Source: Candidatus Thiodiazotropha sp. LNASS1 (lineage in GTDB: Bacteria; Pseudomonadota; Gammaproteobacteria; Chromatiales; Chromatiaceae). Taken from it: a stretch of 64,000 bases of DNA. The stretch spans positions 4,464,001 to 4,528,000 of the forward strand of contig NZ_OZ156465.1 in the NCBI RefSeq assembly GCF_964212655.1, read 5' to 3'. Every line of letters starts with the position of its first letter. Position 1 is the first letter of the stretch. Of this stretch, positions 51,719 through 60,520 are shown piece after piece. The position numbers and the translations under genes are program-made. The notes below the pieces were generated by a model that did not search any database, had not been told where the DNA came from, and worked only from the letters and a program-made list of their open reading frames with translations.

Positions 51719-52975
51719 TCAACCGGGTATAAACAGGTCAGGCTCAAAGTTCAGTGTGGTGAAGATATCATCGATGGTCTCTTCCCGACGAATCAGATCC
51801 ACACTGCCGTCACTGCGCAACAGTAGCTCTTTGGGTCGCGTCTTACCGTTATAATTGAAGCCCATCGCATGTCCATGGGCGCCGGCGTCGTGAATAATGA
51901 GGATATCGCCATCCTGGATAGCCGGCAATGGACGTTGAACGGCGAACTTATCATTGTTCTCGCACAAAGACCCCACTACATCCACTGTCTCCTGTTCACC
52001 CTCCTTGCCGAGCACCGAGATATGGTGATAGGCGCCATACATGCCCGGCCTCATCAATGACGACATGCAGGAGTCCACCCCTACATAGGTGCGATAGATC
52101 TCCTTGCGGTTGATGGCGCGGGTAATCAGTACGCCGTAGGGACCGGTGATGTAGCGCCCGCTTTCGAGAAAGAGCTTGGGCGCATAACCGTGATGTGTCT
52201 TGAAGGAGCGGAACAGATCTGCAATCTCACGTCCCATACTGACAATATCGAGAGGTTTTTCCTGGGGGCGGTAGGGAATCCCCAGGCCGCCACCGATATT
52301 GATGAACTCAAAATGAATACCGAGTTTCTCAGAGAGCGAGACGACCCTGTCCAACAGCATGCGCGCGGTTTCAACCATATAGGCGTGGTTGAGTTCGTTG
52401 GATGCCAGCATGGTGTGAAGTCCGAAGCGGCGAGCCCCCCGCTGCATGGCCTTTTGGTAGGCTTCAAGCAGCTGATCGTGAGCGACACCATATTTTGCTT
52501 CGATGGGATTGCCGATGATGCTGTTGCCACTGCGCCGCTCTCCGGGGTTGTAGCGAAAACAGATCAGTTCCGGCATCTGCGGTACCTTGTCGATCAGGGA
52601 GATATCGTCAAGATTAAGTACGCAGCCCCCATCCGCCTCTGCCACTGCGAACTCAGCCGCACTGGTGTTGTTGGATGTAAACATGATTTGTTCACCGCTG
52701 GCACCGATCTGCCGGCTCAGTAATAGTTCAGCGATAGAGCTGCAATCGAAACCGAAACCGAGATCCTGCATGATCTTCATAATCGTAGGATTCGGCAGTG
52801 CCTTGACAGCAAAATACTCTCGAAACGAGTCGACCTCCGCAAAGGCCCGGATAAGTGCTTCGCCATTCTCTCTGATACCCTTTTCATCGTAGAGATGAAA
52901 CGGAGTGCCAAAGTGTTCGACGATCTCCTCGAGCGATCCCGCGAGACGATGGGACAGTTCTGCTGAGATGGGCAC
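51719..52975 (-). CDS. lysA: Diaminopimelate decarboxylase
   Basis: LysA converts meso-diaminopimelate to lysine. The 418-residue PLP enzyme of the alanine-racemase-like fold has the cofactor lysine Lys58 in EYFAVKALPNP, the CSSIAELLLS segment, GGGLGIPY for the phosphate, and CSS-rich C-terminal GSLCENNDKFA with the substrate-contacting Cys. It starts with GTG (52975) sharing one base with the dapL stop (TAGTG), so the two are translationally coupled. Other group IV decarboxylases (carboxynorspermidine) are less likely, given the DapL neighbour. Confidence 0.85.
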   Translation of the reverse strand: MPISAELSHRLAGSLEEIVEHFGTPFHLYDEKGIRENGEALIRAFAEVDSFREYFAVKALPNPTIMKIMQDLGFGFDCSSIAELLLSRQIGASGEQIMFTSNNTSAAEFAVAEADGGCVLNLDDISLIDKVPQMPELICFRYNPGERRSGNSIIGNPIEAKYGVAHDQLLEAYQKAMQRGARRFGLHTMLASNELNHAYMVETARMLLDRVVSLSEKLGIHFEFINIGGGLGIPYRPQEKPLDIVSMGREIADLFRSFKTHHGYAPKLFLESGRYITGPYGVLITRAINRKEIYRTYVGVDSCMSSLMRPGMYGAYHHISVLGKEGEQETVDVVGSLCENNDKFAVQRPLPAIQDGDILIIHDAGAHGHAMGFNYNGKTRPKELLLRSDGSVDLIRREETIDDIFTTLNFEPDLFIPG

Positions 52976-54195
52976 TATAGGGCTCCACTGATTCTTTTCA
53001 TGGCGTCCTGTACATTCTCAAAGCTGTTGAATGCACTGATGCGAATATAACCCTCCCCACATTTGCCGAAACCGGCGCCCGGGGTACAGACCACACCGGC
53101 CTTATTGAGCAGCATATCGAAGAGGTCCCATGAGTCGCCCTTGGCGTCGATCCAGATATAGGGTGAATTCTCTCCGCCAATGCAGTTATAACCCAGGCCC
53201 TCCATCTGTTCACGGATAAATTTAGCATTATCGAGATAGTAGCCCACCAGCTCACTTATCTGCGTGCGTCCCTCTTCGCTGTAGACAGCCTCGGCGGCAC
53301 GTTGGACAGGGTAGGAGACACTATTGAACTTGGTGGTATGGCGACGGTTCCAGAGTTCCTGGATCGAGACCGCATCCCCGGATGTTGTATATGCTTTGCA
53401 AGCCTTGGGAACAACGGTATAGGCACAACGTGTTCCAGTGAACCCTGCGTTTTTGGAGAAACTACGGAACTCCACAGCCACTTCTTCGGCGCCCTCAATC
53501 TCGTAGATTGAGCGAGGAAGACGTTCATCCTGCACAAAGGCCTCGTAAGCGGCATCGAACAGGATCAGGGCCTTGTTGTTCTTGGCGTATTCGACCCACT
53601 GCTTCAACTGTTCCTTGGTGGCGGTTGCACCTGTCGGATTGTTGGGGAAACAGAGATAGATCAGATCAACCGGCACACTGGGGAGATTGGGGATGAAACC
53701 GTTCTCCCGGGTGCCTTCCAGGTAGGTGAGACCCGTGTAGCGTCCCGCTTCGGCTTCCCCCGTCCGCCCCGCCATCACGTTGGTGTCCACATAGACCGGA
53801 TAGACAGGATCCGGAATAGCGACCCGAATGTCGTTGGCGAATATCTCCTGAAAATTGCCGGAGTCGCATTTGGCGCCATCGCTGACAAAGATCTCATCAG
53901 CTTCGATATTGCAGCCCCGGGATTGGAAATCGCCCTCGGCAATCGCCTTCCGCAGAAAGTCGTAGCCCTGTTCAGGGCCATATCCATGGAATGTGGCGTC
54001 ATTGGCCATTTCGTCAATGGCCGCATGAAAGGCTTTGATGCAGGCATCCGGCAGAGCGCGGGTGACATCGCCTATACCCAGGCGGATTATGTGCTTGTCG
54101 GGGTTGGCCTGCTGAAAAGCGGCAACACGTTTTGCAATGTCTGAGAACAGGTATGAAGCCTGGAGTTTTTTATAGTTCTCATTGATTTTGATCAT
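52975..54195 (-). CDS. dapL: LL-diaminopimelate aminotransferase
   Basis: DapL makes LL-diaminopimelate directly from tetrahydrodipicolinate, bypassing DapD/DapC/DapE. The 406-residue class I aminotransferase shows the family-specific [25 protein letters not shown] and [17 protein letters not shown]. It also has [13 protein letters not shown], the substrate Asn of [11 protein letters not shown] and the PLP lysine Lys248 in [15 protein letters not shown]. The pathway is typical of plants, cyanobacteria, Chlamydia and some other lineages and is not the usual gammaproteobacterial route. Followed by lysA with a one-base overlap. Confidence 0.92.
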   Translation of the reverse strand: MIKINENYKKLQASYLFSDIAKRVAAFQQANPDKHIIRLGIGDVTRALPDACIKAFHAAIDEMANDATFHGYGPEQGYDFLRKAIAEGDFQSRGCNIEADEIFVSDGAKCDSGNFQEIFANDIRVAIPDPVYPVYVDTNVMAGRTGEAEAGRYTGLTYLEGTRENGFIPNLPSVPVDLIYLCFPNNPTGATATKEQLKQWVEYAKNNKALILFDAAYEAFVQDERLPRSIYEIEGAEEVAVEFRSFSKNAGFTGTRCAYTVVPKACKAYTTSGDAVSIQELWNRRHTTKFNSVSYPVQRAAEAVYSEEGRTQISELVGYYLDNAKFIREQMEGLGYNCIGGENSPYIWIDAKGDSWDLFDMLLNKAGVVCTPGAGFGKCGEGYIRISAFNSFENVQDAMKRISGAL

Positions 54196-54287
54196 GCTAC
54201 ACCTCAGGAAACCGAAAAACGGGCCATTATACAGAGATTGTGGGTGAGTAGGAGAGTAGGTTACTGATACGGACAGGGTTTCATCCC

Positions 54288-54635
54288 CTAACTGAATAGC
54301 CTGGAATAGGCCTCCTCCGTGAATCCCACATTCAGCGTTTTATCTGTCTCGAGTACCGGTCGTTTGATGATTGATGGCGTCTCCAACATGATGCGAATGG
54401 CATTCTCTTCATTGATTTCAGCCTTCACGCTATCGTCCAGTTTACGCCACATCATACCGCGACGGTTGAGCAGGGCCTCCCAGCCAACCCTAGCGACCCA
54501 TTGGCGTAGCAGTTTTTCATCGACCCCGACTTTTTTATAGTCGTGAAACTGATAGGCGATGCCGTGTTCATCCAGCCATCGACGGGCCTTTTTCATCGTA
54601 TCGCAATTAGGTATGCCGTAAAGTTTTACCATCAT
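54288..54635 (-). CDS. Spx/ArsC-like family reductase (YffB-type)
   Basis: The 115-residue protein is a thioredoxin-fold ArsC/Spx family member. The N-terminus reads [25 protein letters not shown] with the single redox Cys11 of CDTMKKA, then [10 protein letters not shown] and the C-terminal RPVLETDK(T)LNVGF. It lacks the second cysteine of Spx. In E. coli the homologue yffB lies just before dapE; here it lies just upstream of dapL on the same strand, 92 bases away. This suggests an old association with diaminopimelate synthesis, but the role is unknown. Confidence 0.85.
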   Translation of the reverse strand: MMVKLYGIPNCDTMKKARRWLDEHGIAYQFHDYKKVGVDEKLLRQWVARVGWEALLNRRGMMWRKLDDSVKAEINEENAIRIMLETPSIIKRPVLETDKTLNVGFTEEAYSRLFS

Positions 54636-54923
54636 GGTTTTCTCTTTGTGTCACTTGGATGTCAGGATATTGAATCAATCATTTCCAATGAAAACAGTGT
54701 ATTGAATTGGGCTGCCTGGGAACTAAAGGCGTAAGTCAGTATAAAATAGGCATATGCTATCAACCAGTGGTATCTGGTAGGGTTTTATCATCCAGTCAGC
54801 TCATCTACTATTTCCTACCGTTAAGCCGACAAACCGACGACTCCCTAGCCACAACCCACGTTTTTGGTGATAGTATCCAATAAAACTACTTCTAATGGTG
54901 TTTTTCGAAAAAGGACGATTTCG

Positions 54924-55157
54924 ATGGTTCAGATTGATCAAAATGATGGTTGGAATATCGATGCCGATCTTAGCCTGATAAGCCACAGCTGCGGCTTCGA
55001 AGCTGAATTCAAGGGTAATGAGGTCTATGGTATCAAGCAGTTTCCCATTGAGGCGACCATCCTCGATATCAGGAACATGGTCTCCAGGGCGGAAGAGATT
55101 CTCTCAGGCTCATACCATCACCAACTGAGGCGGGTAAGTTCCAACCACCCTAATTAA
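54924..55157 (+). CDS. Small hypothetical protein
   Basis: The 77-residue acidic product (VQIDQNDGWNIDADLSLISH, then GFEAEFKGNEVYGIKQFPIEATILDIRNMVSRAEEILSG) has no signal peptide or recognised domain. AAGGA lies eight bases before ATG 54924; the frame continues upstream without a better start. It points away from the Spx-like gene and toward the leftward lipase-maturation-factor gene, with only 23 bases between the stops. Confidence 0.55.
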   Translation: MVQIDQNDGWNIDADLSLISHSCGFEAEFKGNEVYGIKQFPIEATILDIRNMVSRAEEILSGSYHHQLRRVSSNHPN

Positions 55158-55180
55158 GTTCATCCAATGAGTGTATGTCC

Positions 55181-56650
55181 CTAGGGTATCCTCGGCGCCA
55201 CCTTTGGGAACAACCCCTGATACTCCATATGCCACCAACTACCGCTTTGCTCCCGCTCTTCGACGCTAGTGAAGCGGTATTCGAAGCTGTCCACCCGAAG
55301 GTACCGTGGAGGGTCATCGGGGAAGGGATTATGCTCCAGTAGTGCCGTGACTGTCTCCGAACCCTGGTGCAACCGTTCTACAAAGCGGCCGAACCAATTC
55401 ATTTGTAACGGTTGTTGAGTGGGTACGAACCAGATCATCCAGTCGAGTCGTGGCTGATGGGGGATGATCATGCCGGGCGCCCGGGTTGGATCACCGGGTT
55501 TATATTTAAAGTCATAGGTCTGCCACAATTGACCATCATTAGATCCCTGAATGACAAGCTCATGTCTCTCGGTCTGCATGGTGGGAAAGATGTGGAAGAT
55601 ATGGCCGATACCGAACCGTTGCACAGTTTTACTAAAGTCCTGAATCACTGTTGGCACTGCCTGGGTACGAACAATATTAGCGCCAAAACTGATCAGGCTG
55701 GCTGGCACGATGAGTAGCGAAGCGGTGACGATCAGAACTGTCCGTAATCGTCCTGGTGATTGAACAGGCGTTTCAATCCGCTCTTGGAGTGAGGCAGGAA
55801 GCATCCGTTTCAACAATGGATCGTGCAGTAGAAACAGGCACAAAATGATAGTCAGCAGATTGATGAAATTGTGATTGCTGGTAGCGATGATCAGCAGTTG
55901 CATCAGGATAGTGGTGCCGGCTGCAAAGTAACGGAAACGACGCGGAAAAAAGATCAGGAAGGGTACCAGCAGCTCACTGAACAGGGTCAGAATCACGCCG
56001 GCTTTGAGGAACAGTTCCGGCAGCTGATGGGCGTACCAGGCGCCGATATGTGGTAGTGGTTGTGTTTCAAAGTAGTGGTTAAGGGCTGTCAAACCTGACC
56101 AGGATGGATCGCCGCTGACCAATTTGAAGAGACCGGACATGAAACGCAATCGAAATAACAGCCAATCGAACAAGAATATCAGTAACAGATTTCCCCCACC
56201 CACTAAGAAAATTGCGAGAAATCCCGTTTCCAACAACAGCGTGTCCCATTGAAAGTTGGTGAAAATCTGCCCGGCGTGATAAAGCGAGAGATAGAGCAGA
56301 AACAGCAGTATAAGTGTCAATCTCTGCCAACGACCAAACAGCAGGATCAATGAGAACAGAATACCCAGCAGGCTCACGCTCTTTAGAGCCAGGTCACTGG
56401 TCCCCGTTATCCAGAAGATGGATGGAAACCATAACCGGGCTTTCTCCCCATAATATTCCCCAGCCAGACTAAAATGTTCACTTAGCGGCAGGATGCCCGA
56501 TTCACCAACCAAGCCGGTGATCTGCGCCGACAGGGAGGCAAAGGCCGCCAGATAGACAAGGGCCAGCAGACGCAGAAACAACCAGCTCACCAATCGCTGA
56601 TCAGCGGCAGGTTGAAACAGCCGGGACATGGTGGCTTTGAACTGATTCAT
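55181..56650 (-). CDS. Lipase maturation factor family membrane protein
   Basis: The 489-residue protein has about ten hydrophobic helices (first at about 25-48) and the LMF1-like motifs of this family: FQWDTLLLETGFLAIF, LTALNHYFETQPLPHIGAWYAHQLPE, LLVPFLIFFPRRFRY, and a soluble C-terminal domain with the ELVIQGSNDGQLWQTYDFKYKPGD segment. In eukaryotes LMF1 matures lipases in the ER; bacterial members are of unknown function. ATG 56650 gives a normal N-terminus; the frame extends upstream to 56848 without a start that makes sense. The Shine-Dalgarno is weak. Confidence 0.88.
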   Translation of the reverse strand: MNQFKATMSRLFQPAADQRLVSWLFLRLLALVYLAAFASLSAQITGLVGESGILPLSEHFSLAGEYYGEKARLWFPSIFWITGTSDLALKSVSLLGILFSLILLFGRWQRLTLILLFLLYLSLYHAGQIFTNFQWDTLLLETGFLAIFLVGGGNLLLIFLFDWLLFRLRFMSGLFKLVSGDPSWSGLTALNHYFETQPLPHIGAWYAHQLPELFLKAGVILTLFSELLVPFLIFFPRRFRYFAAGTTILMQLLIIATSNHNFINLLTIILCLFLLHDPLLKRMLPASLQERIETPVQSPGRLRTVLIVTASLLIVPASLISFGANIVRTQAVPTVIQDFSKTVQRFGIGHIFHIFPTMQTERHELVIQGSNDGQLWQTYDFKYKPGDPTRAPGMIIPHQPRLDWMIWFVPTQQPLQMNWFGRFVERLHQGSETVTALLEHNPFPDDPPRYLRVDSFEYRFTSVEEREQSGSWWHMEYQGLFPKVAPRIP

Positions 56651-56884
56651 AGGTTTATGAATAGTCGATCCTTCATTGTTGGAATTGTAACAATATGGTG
56701 CAACACGTTCGATGATACGAAGCAATGTGCGGTTACATTTAGCTTGTAAATGAAATTCATACTGTTCAGTACGGTAAAGACTTTTGCAGAATTGAAATTC
56801 ATGACATGATTCGTTCAGTCCAACGGTCGCCCTGAACTCAATTAACAAAGCATAAATTCGATCACATATACGAATAACGGCAAA

Positions 56885-57559
56885 ATGAAAGTAGAGATCA
56901 CACCTTTAGAGGCACGGGTAGTGGGTTGCCTGCTTGAAAAAGAGGTCACCACGCCTGACCAGTATCCACTCTCTCTTGCGGCTCTCACCAATGCATGCAA
57001 CCAGAAAAGCAGTCGTGATCCCGTGCTGCAGTTGCAAGAGGTAGAGGTTCAGAGTCTGCTCGATGAGTTGATGAAAAAGCATCTTGTCAGCGATCGAACC
57101 GGGTTTGGCAGTCGTGTGGCTAAATATCAACATCGATTTTGCAATACCGGTTTTGGCGCGCTTGAATTCTCAACCCAGGAGTTGGGGCTTATCTGTGTGT
57201 TATTGCTGAGGGGCCCACAGACACCTGGCGAGTTACGCGGCCGTACCAATCGATTGTGCCAATTCTCCGACGTACAAGAGGTGGAGTCGGTACTGAACGG
57301 ATTGATGCAACGGGCGGATGGGCCTTTTGTGGTGCGTCTTGCACGTGAACCCGGCAGACGCGAATCGCGCTATGCACATCTGTTTTGCGGCGATGTGGAG
57401 GAAGATAGTGAAGCGAACGAGCCGGATAGCATGGAAAGGGGTCAGGAGGCAGGCCAAGCGTCTCGAATCGAGCAGTTCGAAGCGGTACTGAATGAGATGC
57501 GTAGAGAGATTAAAAATCTCAAGGCACGGGTCGATGAATTGGAGTTACACCGCAATTGA
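56885..57559 (+). CDS. YceH family protein (DUF480)
   Basis: The 224-residue protein matches UPF0502/YceH. Typical parts are [59 protein letters not shown] and [18 protein letters not shown]. The fold is two winged helices, and a C-terminal coiled coil ([28 protein letters not shown]) is added. Function unknown. It is transcribed convergently with the following SDR gene. Confidence 0.92.
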   Translation: MKVEITPLEARVVGCLLEKEVTTPDQYPLSLAALTNACNQKSSRDPVLQLQEVEVQSLLDELMKKHLVSDRTGFGSRVAKYQHRFCNTGFGALEFSTQELGLICVLLLRGPQTPGELRGRTNRLCQFSDVQEVESVLNGLMQRADGPFVVRLAREPGRRESRYAHLFCGDVEEDSEANEPDSMERGQEAGQASRIEQFEAVLNEMRREIKNLKARVDELELHRN

Positions 57560-57593
57560 GACATGGTCGCCGCCGCACCAGGTAACAGTCGGT

Positions 57594-58307
57594 CTACCAT
57601 TCAATGGGTTTACCAAACCGGAAAAAACCTCCACTCGGCCCATCATCCGCTAAAGTGGCCGCCCAGATTATACCTTCCACACCTTCAGGAATAGACAGGG
57701 TTGCCTCTTTTCCTCCCATATCTGTCCGCACCCAACCGGGGCATATGGAATTGATTTTTATCTGCGTCTGCTTCAGCTCCTCGGAGAAAATTCGGGTCAA
57801 TGCATTGAGCGCTGTCTTCGATAACCGATAGGATGGACAGCACCCCCCCATTTCACTGAGTTGTCCCATGCCGGATGAGACATTGACCACACACCCTTCT
57901 CCATCCATAAGCGGGATGAGTGCCTGGCAAAGCCTTAACGGACCAAGCGTATTCGTATCGAAGCCATTGAGAATGTTCTCGATTTCGGCATTGAAGACAC
58001 TGCTTTCTGAATCCTCTGGGGAAGGGTCGGGAAATATACCTGCGTTATTGACCAAGATCTGCAGTCGTTTGTGATGTTGCCGGAAATGTTGCACCACAGC
58101 CAGTACGGAGGCTTCACTGCGAACATCCAACGGGTGGTAGGAGACATCCAGACCTTCGTTTAACAGCATCTGTTGAGCGGCCTGTCCATCGACCTCATTT
58201 CGGCTGGTCATAAGAACATGGTGACCAAGCCTGGCCAATTGACGGCTGGTCTCCAATCCAAGCCCGCGGTTGGCACCTGTCACGATAGCAACGGATTTAT
58301 TTGTCAT
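57594..58307 (-). CDS. Short-chain dehydrogenase/reductase
   Basis: The 237-residue SDR has the nucleotide-binding TGANRGLG (10-17), NNAG (87-90) and the catalytic Ser144/145, Tyr160 and Lys164 (YRLSK). NADP(H) preference is likely from the Arg of SRNEVD after the second strand. Members of this carbonyl-reductase-like branch reduce small carbonyls, but the substrate is unknown. The gene is alone on the minus strand; the upstream 140 bases separate it from a divergent small gene. Confidence 0.87.
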   Translation of the reverse strand: MTNKSVAIVTGANRGLGLETSRQLARLGHHVLMTSRNEVDGQAAQQMLLNEGLDVSYHPLDVRSEASVLAVVQHFRQHHKRLQILVNNAGIFPDPSPEDSESSVFNAEIENILNGFDTNTLGPLRLCQALIPLMDGEGCVVNVSSGMGQLSEMGGCCPSYRLSKTALNALTRIFSEELKQTQIKINSICPGWVRTDMGGKEATLSIPEGVEGIIWAATLADDGPSGGFFRFGKPIEW

Positions 58308-58477
58308 GGTCTCTCTTAATACATGTTAATGGGATATACCGGTCACAATCGGAATGATGATCAGTCTCTGATCCAGCTCAACTGAGAGATCGATAAAAAT
58401 TGGGGCTAAACCTTTCAATATGAGGCATATAGGCGCAAAATTTATCATAGATGACAGACCATCTTCAGGAGTTTGGC

Positions 58478-58813
58478 ATGATTCCCATTAACTACCAAGT
58501 CACAGGTGAAGAAGAGTATTCGTTTCGTATAGAAATTGATGGAGATGGAAATTATACAGTCCATACAGGTACTTATGCGACACAGAAGCCGCGATCAGGA
58601 AAACTCACCGCACATCAGGAGTCTGAGCTTCAGCATGCGGTTACATCCCTTAGGTCATTCAGCGAGCACCCAAAACCGGGTGATGGGCAGGCGTTTCAGG
58701 CAAAGCTGGTCGTCGGTGAAGGCGAGCAGCAGGTTGTCTATACATTCTGGGAAGGCGCCCTGGAGGAAGACGAGCAGTTGGCTTCGCTGGTCAGGCAGCT
58801 GGAAGTGATCTGA
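58478..58813 (+). CDS. Small hypothetical protein
   Basis: The 111-residue acidic product has beta-rich sequence (EEYSFRIEIDGDGNYTVHTGTYATQ, then FQAKLVVGEGEQQVVYTFWEGAL). No family recognised, no signal peptide. AGGAG lies seven bases before ATG 58478; an ATG nine codons earlier is also in frame. It stands alone 196 bases before the second MITE-like element. Confidence 0.55.
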   Translation: MIPINYQVTGEEEYSFRIEIDGDGNYTVHTGTYATQKPRSGKLTAHQESELQHAVTSLRSFSEHPKPGDGQAFQAKLVVGEGEQQVVYTFWEGALEEDEQLASLVRQLEVI

Positions 58814-59009
58814 TGCGGCACTCCAGCGGGTGATAAATAACTGAGATTATGCATTTTTGTGTCTGGCGAGTGGTTTTGATTCATCCCGGCCAGCGGGAAA
58901 AAATTGGACTTTTCAGAAATAACTGCTAGGACAATATTTATCCTCCCACAGCCATATTCTATGTGACAAAGATATGTATATAGGGTCAAAATTTTCTCAG
59001 AGATGATGT

Positions 59010-59279
59010 TTGGGTCTGTTGACACTAATCCAAGCGGCTCTGATACAACTGAAATAGCGCCAACCAAGGCATGAGGAGAGTAGTTGGGTGATTCCAGATG
59101 AACGGCTAGCAATGCTGATCGATATTATTTCAGGCATAACCCGCAGGGTCTGGGCAGTTTTTCCGTCCAGTGGCATTTCCGTTCGTTCATATATCGTCAC
59201 TGCACATCGCACATACTGCTTTACAGGATATAATAATTATTGCCAGCAGGGCCGGCTGGATTAGTCTTGGCAGGCTCTA
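59010..59279. mobile_element. MITE-like element, copy 2 (270 bp, decayed)
   Basis: This copy has the same length, end sequences and order of inner blocks as the element at 46521-46789. Left end GGGTCTGTTGACACTAATCC; right end (reverse complement) GAGCCTGCCAAGACTAATCC. Shared inner words include TAGCGCCAA/GCGCCAA, GAGGAGAG, TTCC(A)GATGA/TTCCAAATGA, TTTTTCCGTCCA and CACATC. The inner inverted repeats are broken by substitutions, so it is older. No coding sequence. It abuts the start region of the following unknown gene. Confidence 0.82.
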
Positions 59280-59289
59280 GGACGTACCA

Positions 59290-60234
59290 ATGCACAATCC
59301 AGACAAAACACCCAACGGCACAATCCGGAATATCGATGGCAAGACCTGTATCTTCTATGACGGATACTGGATAAAGCACTACGTGCCGATGGAAGATAAC
59401 CTGGAGACGAAAAAGCACTTAATCGAGGCGCTTACCCGTCGACTATTCAACCATGTCGAACATGGCATCAACATGCCCGGCGACAGGCTGGAAGAGGCCA
59501 GAAAGGCGTATAAGGAGGAGGACGACCCAGATCTGAAACGTGTGAAGGGTGCAATGTTGGCCGGAGCTCTGTTCAATCGCGGCACGGATATATTCAGAGA
59601 CTTGGTAAAACTGAAGGATGAGAATATAAAGAGCGGTAGAGGCAGGGAAATGCTGCATGAGTGTGGCCAGTATCTGTTGGAGGCGCTGGAGCTTGGCAAT
59701 CTGGTGAAGCATCGCAGCGGCGATGAGGGCATTGATGAACTTTGGGGGGAACCCTTCCGCGCATTCACGATTCCGATAGAATCGTTTTATGAAACTCGGT
59801 ATATAAAGATTGCGCAGTCCATGCACGATATCGACAATATATCGGAGGCGATGATCGAGGCATTCCAGGATAGTCATTTCTTCAAGGGAGTTGAAGAGTC
59901 GACCCGACAGTTTGCAGGGGCGGCAAAACTCAAGTGCGAAACCCTGCGCACCGACCCCATAATATTCGACATCTGGCCCAGATTTGCGGTCGCCGGTGAA
60001 AAACTCATGCAAATCGGGCCGTTAGAGAGAAATAATGATTCTTGTCTGGCCTGTTGGGAAGCAGATGAGGGCCATCGGCTGATCAAGGATGGGGTGGATC
60101 TCATTACTCACATCGCCAGGGCCAGAGTTTCTATGCCGAAAAGCACCAGCGCATTTATTGACCGTTGCCACTCCTACCTGGCTTGTCGGGGGAGTGCACC
60201 CGGACTCTCACGAGTCGAATTGAAATCCCTTTGA
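59290..60234 (+). CDS. Hypothetical protein downstream of MITE copy 2
   Basis: The 314-residue protein has no signal peptide and I recognise no family. The N-terminal ~40 residues (TIRNIDGKTCIFYDGYWIKHYVP) are beta-like; the rest is helical and charged. A Cys pair (SCLACWEAD at about 258) and the C-terminal DRCHSYLACRGSAPG could bind a metal. Its Shine-Dalgarno (GGA, 59280-59282) sits directly at the element's right end. It precedes the EPS-type ATPase gene by 286 bases, so an operon is unlikely. Confidence 0.6.
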   Translation: MHNPDKTPNGTIRNIDGKTCIFYDGYWIKHYVPMEDNLETKKHLIEALTRRLFNHVEHGINMPGDRLEEARKAYKEEDDPDLKRVKGAMLAGALFNRGTDIFRDLVKLKDENIKSGRGREMLHECGQYLLEALELGNLVKHRSGDEGIDELWGEPFRAFTIPIESFYETRYIKIAQSMHDIDNISEAMIEAFQDSHFFKGVEESTRQFAGAAKLKCETLRTDPIIFDIWPRFAVAGEKLMQIGPLERNNDSCLACWEADEGHRLIKDGVDLITHIARARVSMPKSTSAFIDRCHSYLACRGSAPGLSRVELKSL

Positions 60235-60520
60235 ACGCCTTATTTTTTTATCAAGATTGCGGCGTCTGTAATTATTGTCTAACGATTCAATCGTATACTG
60301 AAGAGAGCAGTAGCATTGCCATATGCTTCCATGTCGATTCTTGTCCATGATGGTATATTGGGCCATTTCCAGAGGATATGGTTTGTAGTGATATACTGCG
60401 GCGGTTTTTCGCCAATCAGGATAAGCGGACAGTTCGGTTGTAAACTAAAACATAAGTGTATGCTGAATATCAGCAGCTTTCTCCTTTGCGATCATGTTGT
60501 AAATTGAACGTAGCTACTAA

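Noticed and set aside
56651-56848. Upstream extension of the lipase-maturation-factor gene
   Set aside because: Cys/His/Arg-rich, non-family sequence before a normal N-terminus at 56650, without a ribosome-binding site.
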